Source: Cytobacillus oceanisediminis (lineage in GTDB: Bacteria > Bacillota > Bacilli > Bacillales > Cytobacillaceae). Taken from it: 64,000 nt of DNA. Location: positions 248,001 through 312,000 of the forward strand of contig NZ_SOEE01000006.1 in assembly GCF_004366035.1 (NCBI RefSeq), in the 5' to 3' direction. The translations under genes and the position numbers were made by a program. How positions within the stretch are numbered: the first letter of the stretch is position 1; every line of letters starts with the position of its first letter. This document shows positions 49,649-58,319 of this stretch, piece after piece. The notes below the pieces were generated by a model. It ran no database searches. It saw nothing but the letters and a program-made list of their open reading frames with translations, and was not told the origin of the DNA.

Positions 49649-50470
49649 ATGAAAAAATACGTTAGCATTCTTTTTTTAGGTCTTATATTAATGCTGTCAT
49701 TCCATCCGGCCGCAGAAGCGCAGAAAGGGACTGAGAAATCGGCAAAACAGCCGCCGAAAGCCATTGCTGTCCCTAATTCGGTGCTGAATATTACAAAGGA
49801 AAATACGTATCCGAATCCGGCTCAGGATATGCCGACACTCCAGCCTAGTGAATTAACCCAGCAGCTCATTGATTCATCCAAGGTTAAAATCGAAAATCCG
49901 GATCTCATTCGAATGCTGAATGAAACCTCTGTGAGCAGCACTCCGTTCGCACTTGGATACAGAGCCATCGTATATCTCGGTCAGTGGCCGCTAAATTATG
50001 AGTCTGCTGAAACCTCCCCTAATTGGGAATATCAGAGGATTAATACGAATTATTTCGACAACCGCGGCGGCAAGGCCCCTTACCAGATTCATTATGTGCA
50101 GGAAGCCCAAAAGGTTGTCCGCGGAGGTCTGACTGCCAAGGTTCCCAATGCAGAGGATGTAAAAAAGATGATGCTTCTCAAGGCCATGGAGAAATCCGGT
50201 CTGCCTCTTGCTTTTGAAACGATAGTTGGCGCAGGCACCAAAAAAGATCATATCTATAACATTCCGCCCAAAAGATTAGGGTATCTATACGGCTATGCCC
50301 CTGCAATCAACGAAAAGGGGAAAGTAACGTATGGAGAAGTGTATTTAATGCTAAAAGGCAGCAAGAAAATGATTGTCATTAAAAATGTCACTTCACAGGG
50401 AATAGGTGCCTGGATTCCGATTCAGGATCATGTGACGTTTGGGTTTGTTGTTTCCGAAAGGCCTAGATAA
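49649..50470 (+). CDS. yfkD: YfkD family secreted protein
   Basis: A 273-residue protein with a Sec signal peptide (KKYVSILFLGLILMLSFHPAAEA, cleavage after AEA). The mature part (PNSVLNITKENTYPNP, YRAIVYLGQWPLNYES, WEYQRINTNYFDNRGG, then IPPKRLGYLYGYAPAI) fits the Bacillus YfkD family as I know it. The function is unknown. AAAGGAG precedes ATG 49649. It converges with yfkAB, as in B. subtilis. Repeat A copy 6 begins 3 bp after its stop. Confidence 0.87.
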   Translation: MKKYVSILFLGLILMLSFHPAAEAQKGTEKSAKQPPKAIAVPNSVLNITKENTYPNPAQDMPTLQPSELTQQLIDSSKVKIENPDLIRMLNETSVSSTPFALGYRAIVYLGQWPLNYESAETSPNWEYQRINTNYFDNRGGKAPYQIHYVQEAQKVVRGGLTAKVPNAEDVKKMMLLKAMEKSGLPLAFETIVGAGTKKDHIYNIPPKRLGYLYGYAPAINEKGKVTYGEVYLMLKGSKKMIVIKNVTSQGIGAWIPIQDHVTFGFVVSERPR

Positions 50471-50474
50471 TAAG

Positions 50475-50712
50475 AAAAGCGCAAGCGCCTGCCCACAAAG
50501 GAACGAGACTAAGAACGCCACGTCCTTCCAAAAACTAACGTTTTCGGTCGTGCGATGTTTATGCTGATGAAGCCTTCCTTGTCCTGTGGGCCTCAAGCAT
50601 AAGACGAAACTCACGGAAAGGTGTCCTTTGCCTTTTTGGGAGGAATGGCTTGTGACCTCGAGGGGGTAGGCGCAGGAGCTAGACAGTTATCGACGGTGCA
50701 AAATTTTATGCT
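50475..50712 (+). repeat. Dispersed repeat family A, copy 6
   Basis: Begins AAGAAAAGCGCAAGCGCCTGCC directly after the yfkD stop and ends GTGACCTCGAGGGGGTAGGC, AGCTAGACAGTTATCGACGG. It has the same polarity relative to the upstream gene as copies 1, 3, 4 and 5. Confidence 0.8.
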
Positions 50713-50724
50713 TTTTTGTAAGAA

Positions 50725-50751
50725 AAGCCAGCCTTACATCTAGGCTGGCTT
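50725..50751 (-). terminator. Terminator after yfkAB
   Basis: AAGCCAGCC (50725-50733) pairs with GGCTGGCTT (50743-50751). On the minus strand TTCTTAC follows. Confidence 0.85.
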
Positions 50752-50757
50752 AATCTT

Positions 50758-51873
50758 TTAGATATTGGAGCGTCTTGTTTTAAAATCTGTTTCTTTATAG
50801 TAGCTGTTCTTTACAAGAACGTTTGGGCCAAGACATCTAACCTCCGCACAATGACAGTTAAGTGAATCAGCCAGTTCTGTTCTGCTCCACTTTTGATAAA
50901 TGTCCTCAAGCTGATCGGTTTGGATATTTCCCAGCGGCGGTGTATCGCCAAAATCAGTGACAATGACATCGCCGGTGAAAATATTTATATTCAGCCTTGA
51001 TCTTCCATCAGGGTCATTCCGGACTGTTATATTATTTGATGAATGCAGTCTTCTTAAAAGTTCCAGGTCTTCGTTATTGCTGCTGCAGGCATAAAAGGGC
51101 AGGGTGCCAAACAGCATCCATGTATTCTCATCACGTATATCCAGCAGATGATGGATGGCCGATCTCATTTCTTCAAGAGTTAAAGTTTCTAATGAAGAGG
51201 CGAAGTCTGATGGATACATTGGATGGACCTCATGGCGCTGACAGTTCATTTCTTCTATAATCTGTTTATGAATTTTTTCAAGGTAAGGCAATGTCCGTTT
51301 GTTGAGCATTGTTTCAGCAGAAACCATTACTCCTGCTTTTACGAGCTCCCTGCTGTTTTCAATCATCCTGAAAAAGAGCCGCTTACGCTGCTCTATCGTC
51401 GGTTTTCTCTCCATCATCGCAAAGCCGCCCTCAATAAAGTCCTCCTCAGTTCCCCAGTTATGAGAAATATGAAGGACATCCAAGTATGGAATGATTTCTT
51501 CATAACGGGCTAACTCCAGTGTCAGATTAGAATTAATCTGTGTTCTAACCCCTCTATCGTGCGCATAGCGAAGCAGCGGCGCAACATAATTTTTAACCGA
51601 TTTTTTTGAAAGCATCGGCTCCCCGCCGGTAATGCTCAGTGAGCTTAAATGAGGAATTTCATCCAGCCTCTTAAGCATCAAATCAATGGGAAGGGCATCT
51701 GGGTCCCTCGGCTGAAGTGTATAGCCGACAGCGCAGTGTTCACAGCGCATATTGCATAATACAGTGGTTGTGAATTCAATATTTGAAAGCACCAATTTTC
51801 CGTGCTGATCGATATCGGAATAAGCTTCCCATGGATCATTTTCCTGTGTGATAGGTGAAAGTTGTGTTTTCAT
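50758..51873 (-). CDS. yfkAB: Radical SAM/CxCxxxxC motif protein YfkAB
   Basis: A 371-residue radical SAM enzyme. The [4Fe-4S]/SAM motif CNMRCEHC (C-x3-C-x2-C) is at residues 41-48, followed by SLSITGGEPMLS. The C-terminal CHCAEVRC fits the C-x-C-x4-C motif that gives the family its name and probably ligates another cluster. In the original B. subtilis annotation it was split into yfkA and yfkB; here it is one intact frame. The substrate is unknown. It converges with yfkD. Confidence 0.95.
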   Translation of the reverse strand: MKTQLSPITQENDPWEAYSDIDQHGKLVLSNIEFTTTVLCNMRCEHCAVGYTLQPRDPDALPIDLMLKRLDEIPHLSSLSITGGEPMLSKKSVKNYVAPLLRYAHDRGVRTQINSNLTLELARYEEIIPYLDVLHISHNWGTEEDFIEGGFAMMERKPTIEQRKRLFFRMIENSRELVKAGVMVSAETMLNKRTLPYLEKIHKQIIEEMNCQRHEVHPMYPSDFASSLETLTLEEMRSAIHHLLDIRDENTWMLFGTLPFYACSSNNEDLELLRRLHSSNNITVRNDPDGRSRLNINIFTGDVIVTDFGDTPPLGNIQTDQLEDIYQKWSRTELADSLNCHCAEVRCLGPNVLVKNSYYKETDFKTRRSNI

Positions 51874-51966
51874 ATGTATCTCCTTTTAAATCTAAGTCCT
51901 TTGTCATTATTTAATCTTTCAAATCCCTTGTCAATCGATAGTTTGGACTAAAAATGATATAAAAAC

Positions 51967-51991
51967 GTTTAATTTCTCCTCCTGCGGGAAT
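51967..51991 (+). promoter_or_regulatory. SigB-type promoter for the second ytxH gene
   Basis: GTTTAA (51967-51972), 13-nt spacer, GGGAAT (51986-51991), 52 bp upstream of the start codon. Confidence 0.82.
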
Positions 51992-52042
51992 TAACTCAAT
52001 AACAAGCGCGAAACACTTTTTAACATAAGAGGAGGATTTAAC

Positions 52043-52672
52043 ATGGAACAGAATAACACTTATAATACAACAAACACAACAAATGCTTTGAGATCAGATT
52101 ATGGACAGGATATGAATTATGACCATGATAACGGACCAAACAGCAAGCTGATGAAAGGGATTGTCATTGGCGGTATTATTGGCGGGGCTTTAGCAATGCT
52201 GGATAGTACAACAAGAACAAAAGTAAAAACGAAAGCAATGGATCTAAAGGATTCTTCTGCAAATCTTATTTCAGAAGTGAAAGAAAACCCTGGTGATATA
52301 AAGGAAAATATGATTAACCAGTTTAAGAGTGCTTCCAATACTCTTAAAGAGGCCATTAAAGATGCCCAGAGTTTGTACCAGCGTGTCAACGAAGATGTTT
52401 TCGGCAACATGGATATGGTAAAAGAAGTGTCTAACGAAGCCATGTCAACAGCAAAGGAAGCGAAAAGCGAACTGGCTGATATCGGGTCAAAAGTAAAGGA
52501 AGCAGGTTCAGAATTAATGGAAAGCCCTGTTGAAAACGGTGGAAATTCCACAGGCTCAAACTATCAGGCAGCAAGTTCAGTGAGCAGTTCAGACACCGCT
52601 TTTCCGGTAGAGCGTGGCGAAAGTGCAGTCACCTATAGTCCTGAGACTCAAAAGAACAGCAATAACCTTTAA
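52043..52672 (+). CDS. YtxH domain-containing general stress protein
   Basis: A 209-residue protein. An Asn/Thr-rich head (NNTYNTTNTTNA) precedes one hydrophobic glycine-zipper helix (LMKGIVIGGIIGGALAMLD, residues 36-54). A long amphipathic region with LEA-like repeats (KENMINQFKSASNTLKEAIKDAQ..AKEAKSELADIGSKVKEAG) follows, then a Ser-rich tail. AGAGGAGG lies before ATG 52043. A near-perfect SigB promoter supports a general-stress role. It is a paralogue of the 40651 gene. A terminator-like stem (CTGCTC..GAGTGGGGG with T6) follows at 52690-52719. Confidence 0.88.
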   Translation: MEQNNTYNTTNTTNALRSDYGQDMNYDHDNGPNSKLMKGIVIGGIIGGALAMLDSTTRTKVKTKAMDLKDSSANLISEVKENPGDIKENMINQFKSASNTLKEAIKDAQSLYQRVNEDVFGNMDMVKEVSNEAMSTAKEAKSELADIGSKVKEAGSELMESPVENGGNSTGSNYQAASSVSSSDTAFPVERGESAVTYSPETQKNSNNL

Positions 52673-52814
52673 TAATAATATAAAATTTCCTCTGCTCTTA
52701 TATGAGTGGGGGATTTTTTATTGGTTTTGTTTCCTAATGATGGTTGTTTTATATATACACTGAGGGGGTAACCCTTAACTATAGGGTATAGGACATTTTT
52801 TGGAGGTTACATTT

Positions 52815-54521
52815 ATGGGTTATAGACGAGGGAAATCATTATCAAAGGATATGGAAAAACAGTCTTACGAAAGAGAAACAGCTGTTGGAACTGCGGGGAT
52901 GGTAGTCAGTCCTCATTCAGCTGCCACAGATATAGGTGAAAAAATACTGCGGGAGGGCGGCAATGCAGTAGATGCTGCAGCTGCCATCCAATTTGCTTTA
53001 AATGTAGTGGAACCAATGATGACAGGCATTGGCGGAAGCGGATTTTTAATGGTTTACGACAATAAAAAGAAAGATGTAAAAATATATGATGGCCACACAA
53101 GGGCGCCAAAGGGCGTTCATCCGGAAATGTTCCTCGATGACAATGGGGAAGTAATCGACTTTCGCAAACGCTCCACACATGGAACAGCTGTAGGGATTCC
53201 GGGAATATTAAAAGCAATAGATACAGCTCTAAAGGAGCATGGTTCCAAGCCATTGGCCGATTTGATTCAGCCGGCAATAGATGCAGCAGAGAGCGGTGTA
53301 AAAGTGAACTGGGTGATGGAAGAGGCACTTCAGAACTTTCATTACAGACTGGGTGAGGAAGCGAAAGCCTTTTATTTTCCGGAAGGCAAATCTCTAAAGG
53401 AAGGTGACAGTATAGTCAAAGATCATTTAGCGAAGACATTCCGGATCCTGCAAAAAGAAGGAATATCCTCCTTTTATGAAGGAGAGATAGCTGAAGCCAT
53501 CGTAGAATCTTTAAATGAAGAGGGCGGCTTTATGACGGTTGAGGACCTAAAGAATTACCGGCTTACCATTGATGAGCCGATATGGGGCCAGTATAAAGGC
53601 TATAAGATTGCTTCGTCAGCTCCTCCAAGTGCAGGCGGGGTAACTGTTATCCAAATTCTTAAAATGCTGGAGAAGTTTGATTTGAGCAAATATGAGGCAA
53701 AGTCCTGGGAAAAGTACTATCTGATCACTGAAGCCATGCGATTGGCATTTGCGGACAAAGTTGCCTATTCAGGTGATCCTGAATTATCTGATCTGCCTAT
53801 TGAAGGCCTGCTTCATGATGATTATATTGCTGAAAGGGTCAAAGCTATTAATTTTAAAAGAAGAAATGATGCAATAGACTTTGGTAACCCATGGAAATAT
53901 CAAGACGGTGAGCCCAATCAGATTATCAGGCAGCCGGATGATTTAGAGAAAAGTGAAACTACCCATTTCACAGTTGTCGATCAATGGGGAAATATTGCCG
54001 CATGTACATCAACTGTTGAGCATCCATTTGGGTCAGGAATTATGGTAAAAGGCTACGGATTTTTATTAAACAATGAGCTCACAGACTTTGATGCCAACCC
54101 TGGCGGAATCAATGAGCCCAAACCGGACAAAAGGCCAGTCAGCTGCAAAAGCCCGACGATTTTATTTAAGGATGACCAGCCGGTTCTAACTCTAGGTTCG
54201 CCAGGCGGACCGACCATTATTGGCTCGGTTTTTCAGACGATTGTGAACATCATTGATCATAAAATGAATTTAAAAGAAGCTATTGAAGAACCAAGGATTT
54301 TTGCCACCACAGGCCCACTCATTGAATGGGAGCCAGGGATTAGCATGGAGTCCAAAGGAGAATTGGAATCAAGAGGGTTTGAGTTTGGAGATAATCCAAG
54401 CAGAATCGGGAATGTTCAGGCCATTCAGATTGACAGAGAGAAAGGCCGTCTATATGGTGCTGCTGATTCCAGCCGTGAAGGAAAGGCAGCCGGAATTACA
54501 GAGGAGCAAATAAAAAGCTGA
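52815..54521 (+). CDS. Gamma-glutamyltransferase (YwrD-like)
   Basis: Hydrolyses or transfers gamma-glutamyl groups, for example from glutathione-like thiols. The 568-residue precursor self-cleaves before a Thr (ETTHFTVVDQWGNIAA, Thr382), giving large and small subunits. The N-terminal GGNAVDAAAAIQFALNVVEPMMTGIGGSGFLMVYD is typical, and PTILFKDDQPVLTLGSPGGPTII lies in the small subunit. There is no signal peptide, so it should be cytosolic, like YwrD and unlike secreted Ggt. The start is ATG 52815, 9 nt after GGAGG. Confidence 0.93.
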   Translation: MGYRRGKSLSKDMEKQSYERETAVGTAGMVVSPHSAATDIGEKILREGGNAVDAAAAIQFALNVVEPMMTGIGGSGFLMVYDNKKKDVKIYDGHTRAPKGVHPEMFLDDNGEVIDFRKRSTHGTAVGIPGILKAIDTALKEHGSKPLADLIQPAIDAAESGVKVNWVMEEALQNFHYRLGEEAKAFYFPEGKSLKEGDSIVKDHLAKTFRILQKEGISSFYEGEIAEAIVESLNEEGGFMTVEDLKNYRLTIDEPIWGQYKGYKIASSAPPSAGGVTVIQILKMLEKFDLSKYEAKSWEKYYLITEAMRLAFADKVAYSGDPELSDLPIEGLLHDDYIAERVKAINFKRRNDAIDFGNPWKYQDGEPNQIIRQPDDLEKSETTHFTVVDQWGNIAACTSTVEHPFGSGIMVKGYGFLLNNELTDFDANPGGINEPKPDKRPVSCKSPTILFKDDQPVLTLGSPGGPTIIGSVFQTIVNIIDHKMNLKEAIEEPRIFATTGPLIEWEPGISMESKGELESRGFEFGDNPSRIGNVQAIQIDREKGRLYGAADSSREGKAAGITEEQIKS

Positions 54522-54542
54522 TGCTGCTTGGCATCAGCTTTT
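54513..54542. terminator. Bidirectional terminator between GGT and DUF421 genes
   Basis: AAAAGCTGATGC (54513-54524) pairs with GCATCAGCTTTT (54531-54542). It overlaps both stop codons. Confidence 0.88.
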
Positions 54543-55052
54543 CTTTGGGTCAATATCTGATAATGTACTCGCAGTGCTGTTTGAGCTGCTCCTTTTAATG
54601 ACTGACATACTGCCGTCAGTCTCGAATACAACTGCCTCAACATCTTCCATTGAGGAATACCCACTGGAACGAATAGCCTGTATAATTTCTGATTTCAAAA
54701 CCCTGTTTTTATTTAAGGCTGACTCTATGAATTGTCCTTGATAATATAGCAGGTCAGGACAGGATTTAATGAATTCATTGAATTTAGATGAATGAAGAGA
54801 AAGCCAGGCTACTGTATACTGCATGCCAATTAATAGAACATATGCAGTCAGCCCCTCTGCAAGTGAAACCTGTTTGTTAAGGAAAATAGTTGCCAGAGTA
54901 GACCCAAGGGCAACTGTTACCACTAAATCAAATGCATTCATTTTTGTTAAGGTCCGTTTTCCTGATATTCTCAGGAACAAAATCAGAAAAATATAGCTCA
55001 CAGCTCCAATAGAAAGAACTCTCCATAAATCTTGCCAACTGGAAAAAAGCAT
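54534..55052 (-). CDS. DUF421 (YetF/YdfS-like) membrane protein
   Basis: A 172-residue protein. Three N-terminal membrane helices (IGAVSYIFLILFLRISGKRTLTKMNAFDLVVTVALGSTLATIFLN) carry the RxSGKRTL..FDLVVTVALGS signature. A cytoplasmic domain with LLYYQGQFIESALNKNRVLKSEIIQAIRSSGYSSMEDVEAVVFETDGSMSVI follows. The family is linked to spore germination and membrane functions (SpoVAE-like neighbours in others), but the activity is unknown. The start is ATG 55052 with GGGAGG. Confidence 0.9.
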   Translation of the reverse strand: MLFSSWQDLWRVLSIGAVSYIFLILFLRISGKRTLTKMNAFDLVVTVALGSTLATIFLNKQVSLAEGLTAYVLLIGMQYTVAWLSLHSSKFNEFIKSCPDLLYYQGQFIESALNKNRVLKSEIIQAIRSSGYSSMEDVEAVVFETDGSMSVIKRSSSNSTASTLSDIDPKKS

Positions 55053-55227
55053 GAGTGCCTCCCTTCTTTATGGTTCTTATTCCTTTTATAGGAAGGCAGT
55101 AAACGGACGAATAATGATTCTTTTATGTTGCTGGAAGCCAATAGAAGGGTATATTAATTAAAAATACTTATTTGCTGAAATAACTAATTTCATGTAGGAT
55201 GTAATCGAGACGAAAGGAGAGAACGTT

Positions 55228-55410
55228 TTGGGCAGTCCGATTCAAGATAAGAATTCACAGGTTACTTTTCTAAAACAGCGCTTAAATATGTTCCTGGATG
55301 TACTGGAAGCTATTGAGCCGGAAGACACTGAAATCGAAGACATCGACCGTTTAATTGCTATGATCGATGACCTCGAATCCAAATGCCGTGAATTTAATAA
55401 CCGCGATTAA
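55228..55410 (+). CDS. SE1561 family small protein
   Basis: A 60-residue acidic helical protein: QVTFLKQRLNMFLDVLEAIEPEDTEIEDIDRLIAMIDDLESKCREF. This matches my memory of the SE1561 family in Bacillaceae and staphylococci. It starts at TTG 55228, with AAAGGAGAG about 9 nt upstream. The function is unknown. It stands alone ahead of the fumarase gene. Confidence 0.75.
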   Translation: MGSPIQDKNSQVTFLKQRLNMFLDVLEAIEPEDTEIEDIDRLIAMIDDLESKCREFNNRD

Positions 55411-55598
55411 TACAGGAGCCTGAGGGCTCTTTTTTTTATGGGAATAGCTTTGGAAATTTCCTCTTTCATCCTGTAAACGATTGCAACCTTTGTCTTTAAA
55501 TACGCATCAGATAGGAGTATAATGGTAGACGATTAATAATCGTAATTTTCATAAAAGATATAAGTTATATAGGGAGCAAAGGGAAGGGGACTAAAGCA

Positions 55599-57152
55599 AT
55601 GAATATCGATAAATTTCAGGAAAGCATGTATCAGCTGATTGTTGAGACATCCACTAATCTTCCGCGTGATGTGCGCCGTGCAATCAAATCAGCGAAAGAA
55701 AGAGAAAATGCTGGCACTAGAGCAGCGATGAGCTTAGATACCATTACGAATAATATTAAAATGGCTGATGATAATGTGTCGCCAATTTGCCAGGATACCG
55801 GATTGCCAACGTTCAAAATCAAGACGCCAGTCGGTGCTAATCAGCTTGTCATGAAGGAAGCGATCAAAAACGCAATCACCCTGGCAACTAAGGACGGAAA
55901 GCTTCGCCCGAACTCTGTTGATTCCTTAACTGGCGCCAACAGCGGGGACAACCTTGGCTTTGGGACGCCTGTTATTAAATTTGAACAATGGGAAAAAGAT
56001 TATATTGATGCCAGGCTGATTCTTAAAGGCGGCGGCTGTGAAAATAAAAATATCCAATATAGCCTTCCCTGCGAACTTGAAGGCCTTGGCCGTGCTGGAA
56101 GAGACCTTGATGGAATCCGCAAATGCATCATGCATTCTGTATACCAGGCGCAGGGACAGGGATGCAGCGCCGGCTTTATTGGTGTCGGCATCGGGGGAGA
56201 CCGCTCTTCAGGCTATGACCTGGCGAAAGAGCAGCTGTTCCGTTCTGTAGATGATGTGAATCCTAATGAAGACCTCCGCAAACTCGAGGATTACGTGATG
56301 GAGAATGCAAATGAGTTAGGAATCGGAACAATGGGCTTCGGCGGGGAAACCACCCTTTTAGGCTGTAAAGTCGGTGTTATGAATCGTATTCCTGCAAGCT
56401 TCTTCGTATCTGTTGCCTATAATTGCTGGGCGTTCCGCCGCCTAGGAGCAGCAATCAGCATGGAAACAGGCGAAATTAATGAATGGATGTACCAGGAAGG
56501 CGAGCACATCGACTTTGGTGCTTCTGAAGCTGAACTTGAGACAGCGGCAGCAGCAGAAACAGCAGAGCAAACAAACATCGTGACCTTGCAGGCGCCGATC
56601 ACTGAAGAACAGATACGCAATCTTAAAGTCGGTGATGTGGTTCAAATCAACGGCATGATGTACACGGGCCGTGACGCCATCCACCACCACTTGATGGACC
56701 ATGATGCACCAGTTGATCTTAACGGGCAGGTTATTTACCACTGCGGCCCGGTCATGATGAAGGATGAAGACGGCAAGTGGCATGTAAAAGCTGCTGGACC
56801 GACTACAAGTATTCGTGAGGAGCCATATCAGGGCGATATCATGAAAAAGTTTGGCATCCGTGCTGTTATCGGTAAAGGCGGAATGGGTCCGAAAACACTG
56901 GCAGCACTCCAGGAACATGGCGGCGTTTACTTAAACGCAATCGGCGGAGCGGCACAATATTATGCTGACTGCATCAAGTCGGTTGAAGGCGTGGACCTCA
57001 TGGAATTCGGTATTCCGGAAGCTATGTGGCACCTGAAGGTTGAAGGCTTTACTGCAGTTGTGACGATGGATTCCCACGGAAACAGTCTTCATAGGGATGT
57101 AGATAAATCTTCACTTGAGAAATTGGCTCAATTCGAAGAGCGTGTATTTTAA
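55599..57152 (+). CDS. Class I (iron-sulfur) fumarate hydratase
   Basis: Interconverts fumarate and malate with a [4Fe-4S] cluster. The 517-residue protein joins the alpha domain (SPICQDTGLPTFKIKTP, GGGCENKNIQYSLP, GQGCSAGFIGVGIGGDRSSG with the cluster cysteines) and the beta domain (YHCGPVMMKDEDGKW, GKGGMGPKTLAALQEHGGVYLNAIGGAA). This is the fused FumA/FumB-like architecture. The oxygen-sensitive class I enzyme may complement a class II FumC elsewhere. Tartrate dehydratase is a related alternative. A terminator follows at 57159-57192. Confidence 0.93.
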   Translation: MNIDKFQESMYQLIVETSTNLPRDVRRAIKSAKERENAGTRAAMSLDTITNNIKMADDNVSPICQDTGLPTFKIKTPVGANQLVMKEAIKNAITLATKDGKLRPNSVDSLTGANSGDNLGFGTPVIKFEQWEKDYIDARLILKGGGCENKNIQYSLPCELEGLGRAGRDLDGIRKCIMHSVYQAQGQGCSAGFIGVGIGGDRSSGYDLAKEQLFRSVDDVNPNEDLRKLEDYVMENANELGIGTMGFGGETTLLGCKVGVMNRIPASFFVSVAYNCWAFRRLGAAISMETGEINEWMYQEGEHIDFGASEAELETAAAAETAEQTNIVTLQAPITEEQIRNLKVGDVVQINGMMYTGRDAIHHHLMDHDAPVDLNGQVIYHCGPVMMKDEDGKWHVKAAGPTTSIREEPYQGDIMKKFGIRAVIGKGGMGPKTLAALQEHGGVYLNAIGGAAQYYADCIKSVEGVDLMEFGIPEAMWHLKVEGFTAVVTMDSHGNSLHRDVDKSSLEKLAQFEERVF

Positions 57153-57158
57153 TACGAA

Positions 57159-57192
57159 CGAGAGAGAGGCTGTTACAGTCTCTCTCTTTTTT
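57159..57192 (+). terminator. Terminator after the fumarase gene
   Basis: AGAGAGAGGCTG (57160-57171) pairs imperfectly with CAGTCTCTCTCT (57175-57186), then T6. Confidence 0.85.
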
Positions 57193-57272
57193 GTGCATTT
57201 ATTGCCAAAAAACCCTGCGAATGTTTTTATTTCATTCACAAACACTAAGAAAAAAATATTGGAGGAGCTCAG

Positions 57273-58064
57273 ATGAAAAAATTAAGTATCTTCCTGAGTG
57301 TTTTTATTTTGTTTTTTTCCGGAACAGCTTATGCGAATTATGGCAACTCTCCGGTTCATTGGGGATTCAAAAAAGCAAAAAATGAGGTGCCTGCCGAAGC
57401 AGGAAAGCCGCTCGACTCACTGCTTGAAAGACATGGTTCCTATTATAAAGGCGATACAAGCAAAAAAGACATTTATTTAACATTTGATAATGGATATGAA
57501 AATGGCTATACAGGGCAAATTCTAGATGTTCTGAAAAAGGAAAACGTTCCTGCTGCCTTTTTTGTAACGGGACATTATTTAAAAAGCGCACCCGATCTTG
57601 TAAAGAGGATGGCGGATGAAGGGCATATCATAGGCAATCACTCATGGCATCATCCTGATATGACAAGAGTGAGCGATGAGAAATTTCTTAAAGAGCTTGA
57701 AATGGTCCGCGCTGAAAACGAAAAGCTTACAGGTGTTAAGCAGATGGCTTATTTGCGGCCGCCTCGCGGCATTTTCAGTGAACGCACTTTGGCTTTAGCG
57801 AAAAAAGAAGGCTACACCCATGTTTTCTGGTCATTGGCATTTGTCGACTGGAACACAGACCGGCAGAAGGGCTGGCAGTATTCTTACGACAATATTGTGC
57901 GCCAGATCCATCCAGGCTGTATCCTTCTATTGCACACTGTTTCAAAAGACAATGCTGATGCTCTCCAAAAAGCCATACAGGATCTGAAAAAACGCGGGTA
58001 CACCTTTAAAAGCCTTGATGACCTGACATGGGAACAGGCAATTGGGGAGAGGATGCTGTACTGA
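57273..58064 (+). CDS. pdaA: Delta-lactam-biosynthetic de-N-acetylase PdaA
   Basis: Removes the acetyl group from muramic acid so that the delta-lactam of spore cortex peptidoglycan can form, a step needed for germination. The 263-residue protein has a signal peptide (LSIFLSVFILFFSGTAYA) and a polysaccharide deacetylase domain with TFDNGYENG, FFVTGHYLKSAPDLV, the metal site HSWHHPD (H-x3-H) and RPPRGIFSE. The first motif has Asn in place of the usual second Asp, as in PdaA. GGAGGAG precedes ATG 57273. It marks the organism as a spore former. Confidence 0.95.
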   Translation: MKKLSIFLSVFILFFSGTAYANYGNSPVHWGFKKAKNEVPAEAGKPLDSLLERHGSYYKGDTSKKDIYLTFDNGYENGYTGQILDVLKKENVPAAFFVTGHYLKSAPDLVKRMADEGHIIGNHSWHHPDMTRVSDEKFLKELEMVRAENEKLTGVKQMAYLRPPRGIFSERTLALAKKEGYTHVFWSLAFVDWNTDRQKGWQYSYDNIVRQIHPGCILLLHTVSKDNADALQKAIQDLKKRGYTFKSLDDLTWEQAIGERMLY

Positions 58065-58095
58065 ATTTTTTCAAAGCCCGGTATATCAACATGTG

Positions 58096-58207
58096 ACCGA
58101 TAAATCGGATATTTAACCGATAAACTTCCAAAAGTGACCGATATATTTGAAAACAGACCGATAAACAGAACAAACTGACCGATAAAAATGGAATTCTGAC
58201 CGTTATC
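58096..58207. repeat. Phased 20-21-bp tandem repeat, six copies
   Basis: ACCGATAAA or a variant begins at 58096, 58116, 58137, 58157, 58178 and 58199, with spacing 20, 21, 20, 21 and 21 bp. The remaining 11-12 bp of each unit vary, though most end in (A/T)G before the next copy. The array lies between pdaA and the glycosylase gene. No gene is in it. Confidence 0.88.
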
Positions 58208-58319
58208 TAAGGAAAATTTTTTTTCAGCAAAGACCCGGGGATACCCATTCTTCGGGTTTCTTGCTATTTTTACAGCCTATTTAGTAAAACTTCCTTAAAA
58301 AATGCTATAATCGGGGAAA

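Noticed and set aside
58096-58207. Possible CRISPR array
   Set aside because: The period of 20-21 bp with a 9-bp core is far too short, and no cas genes are seen.
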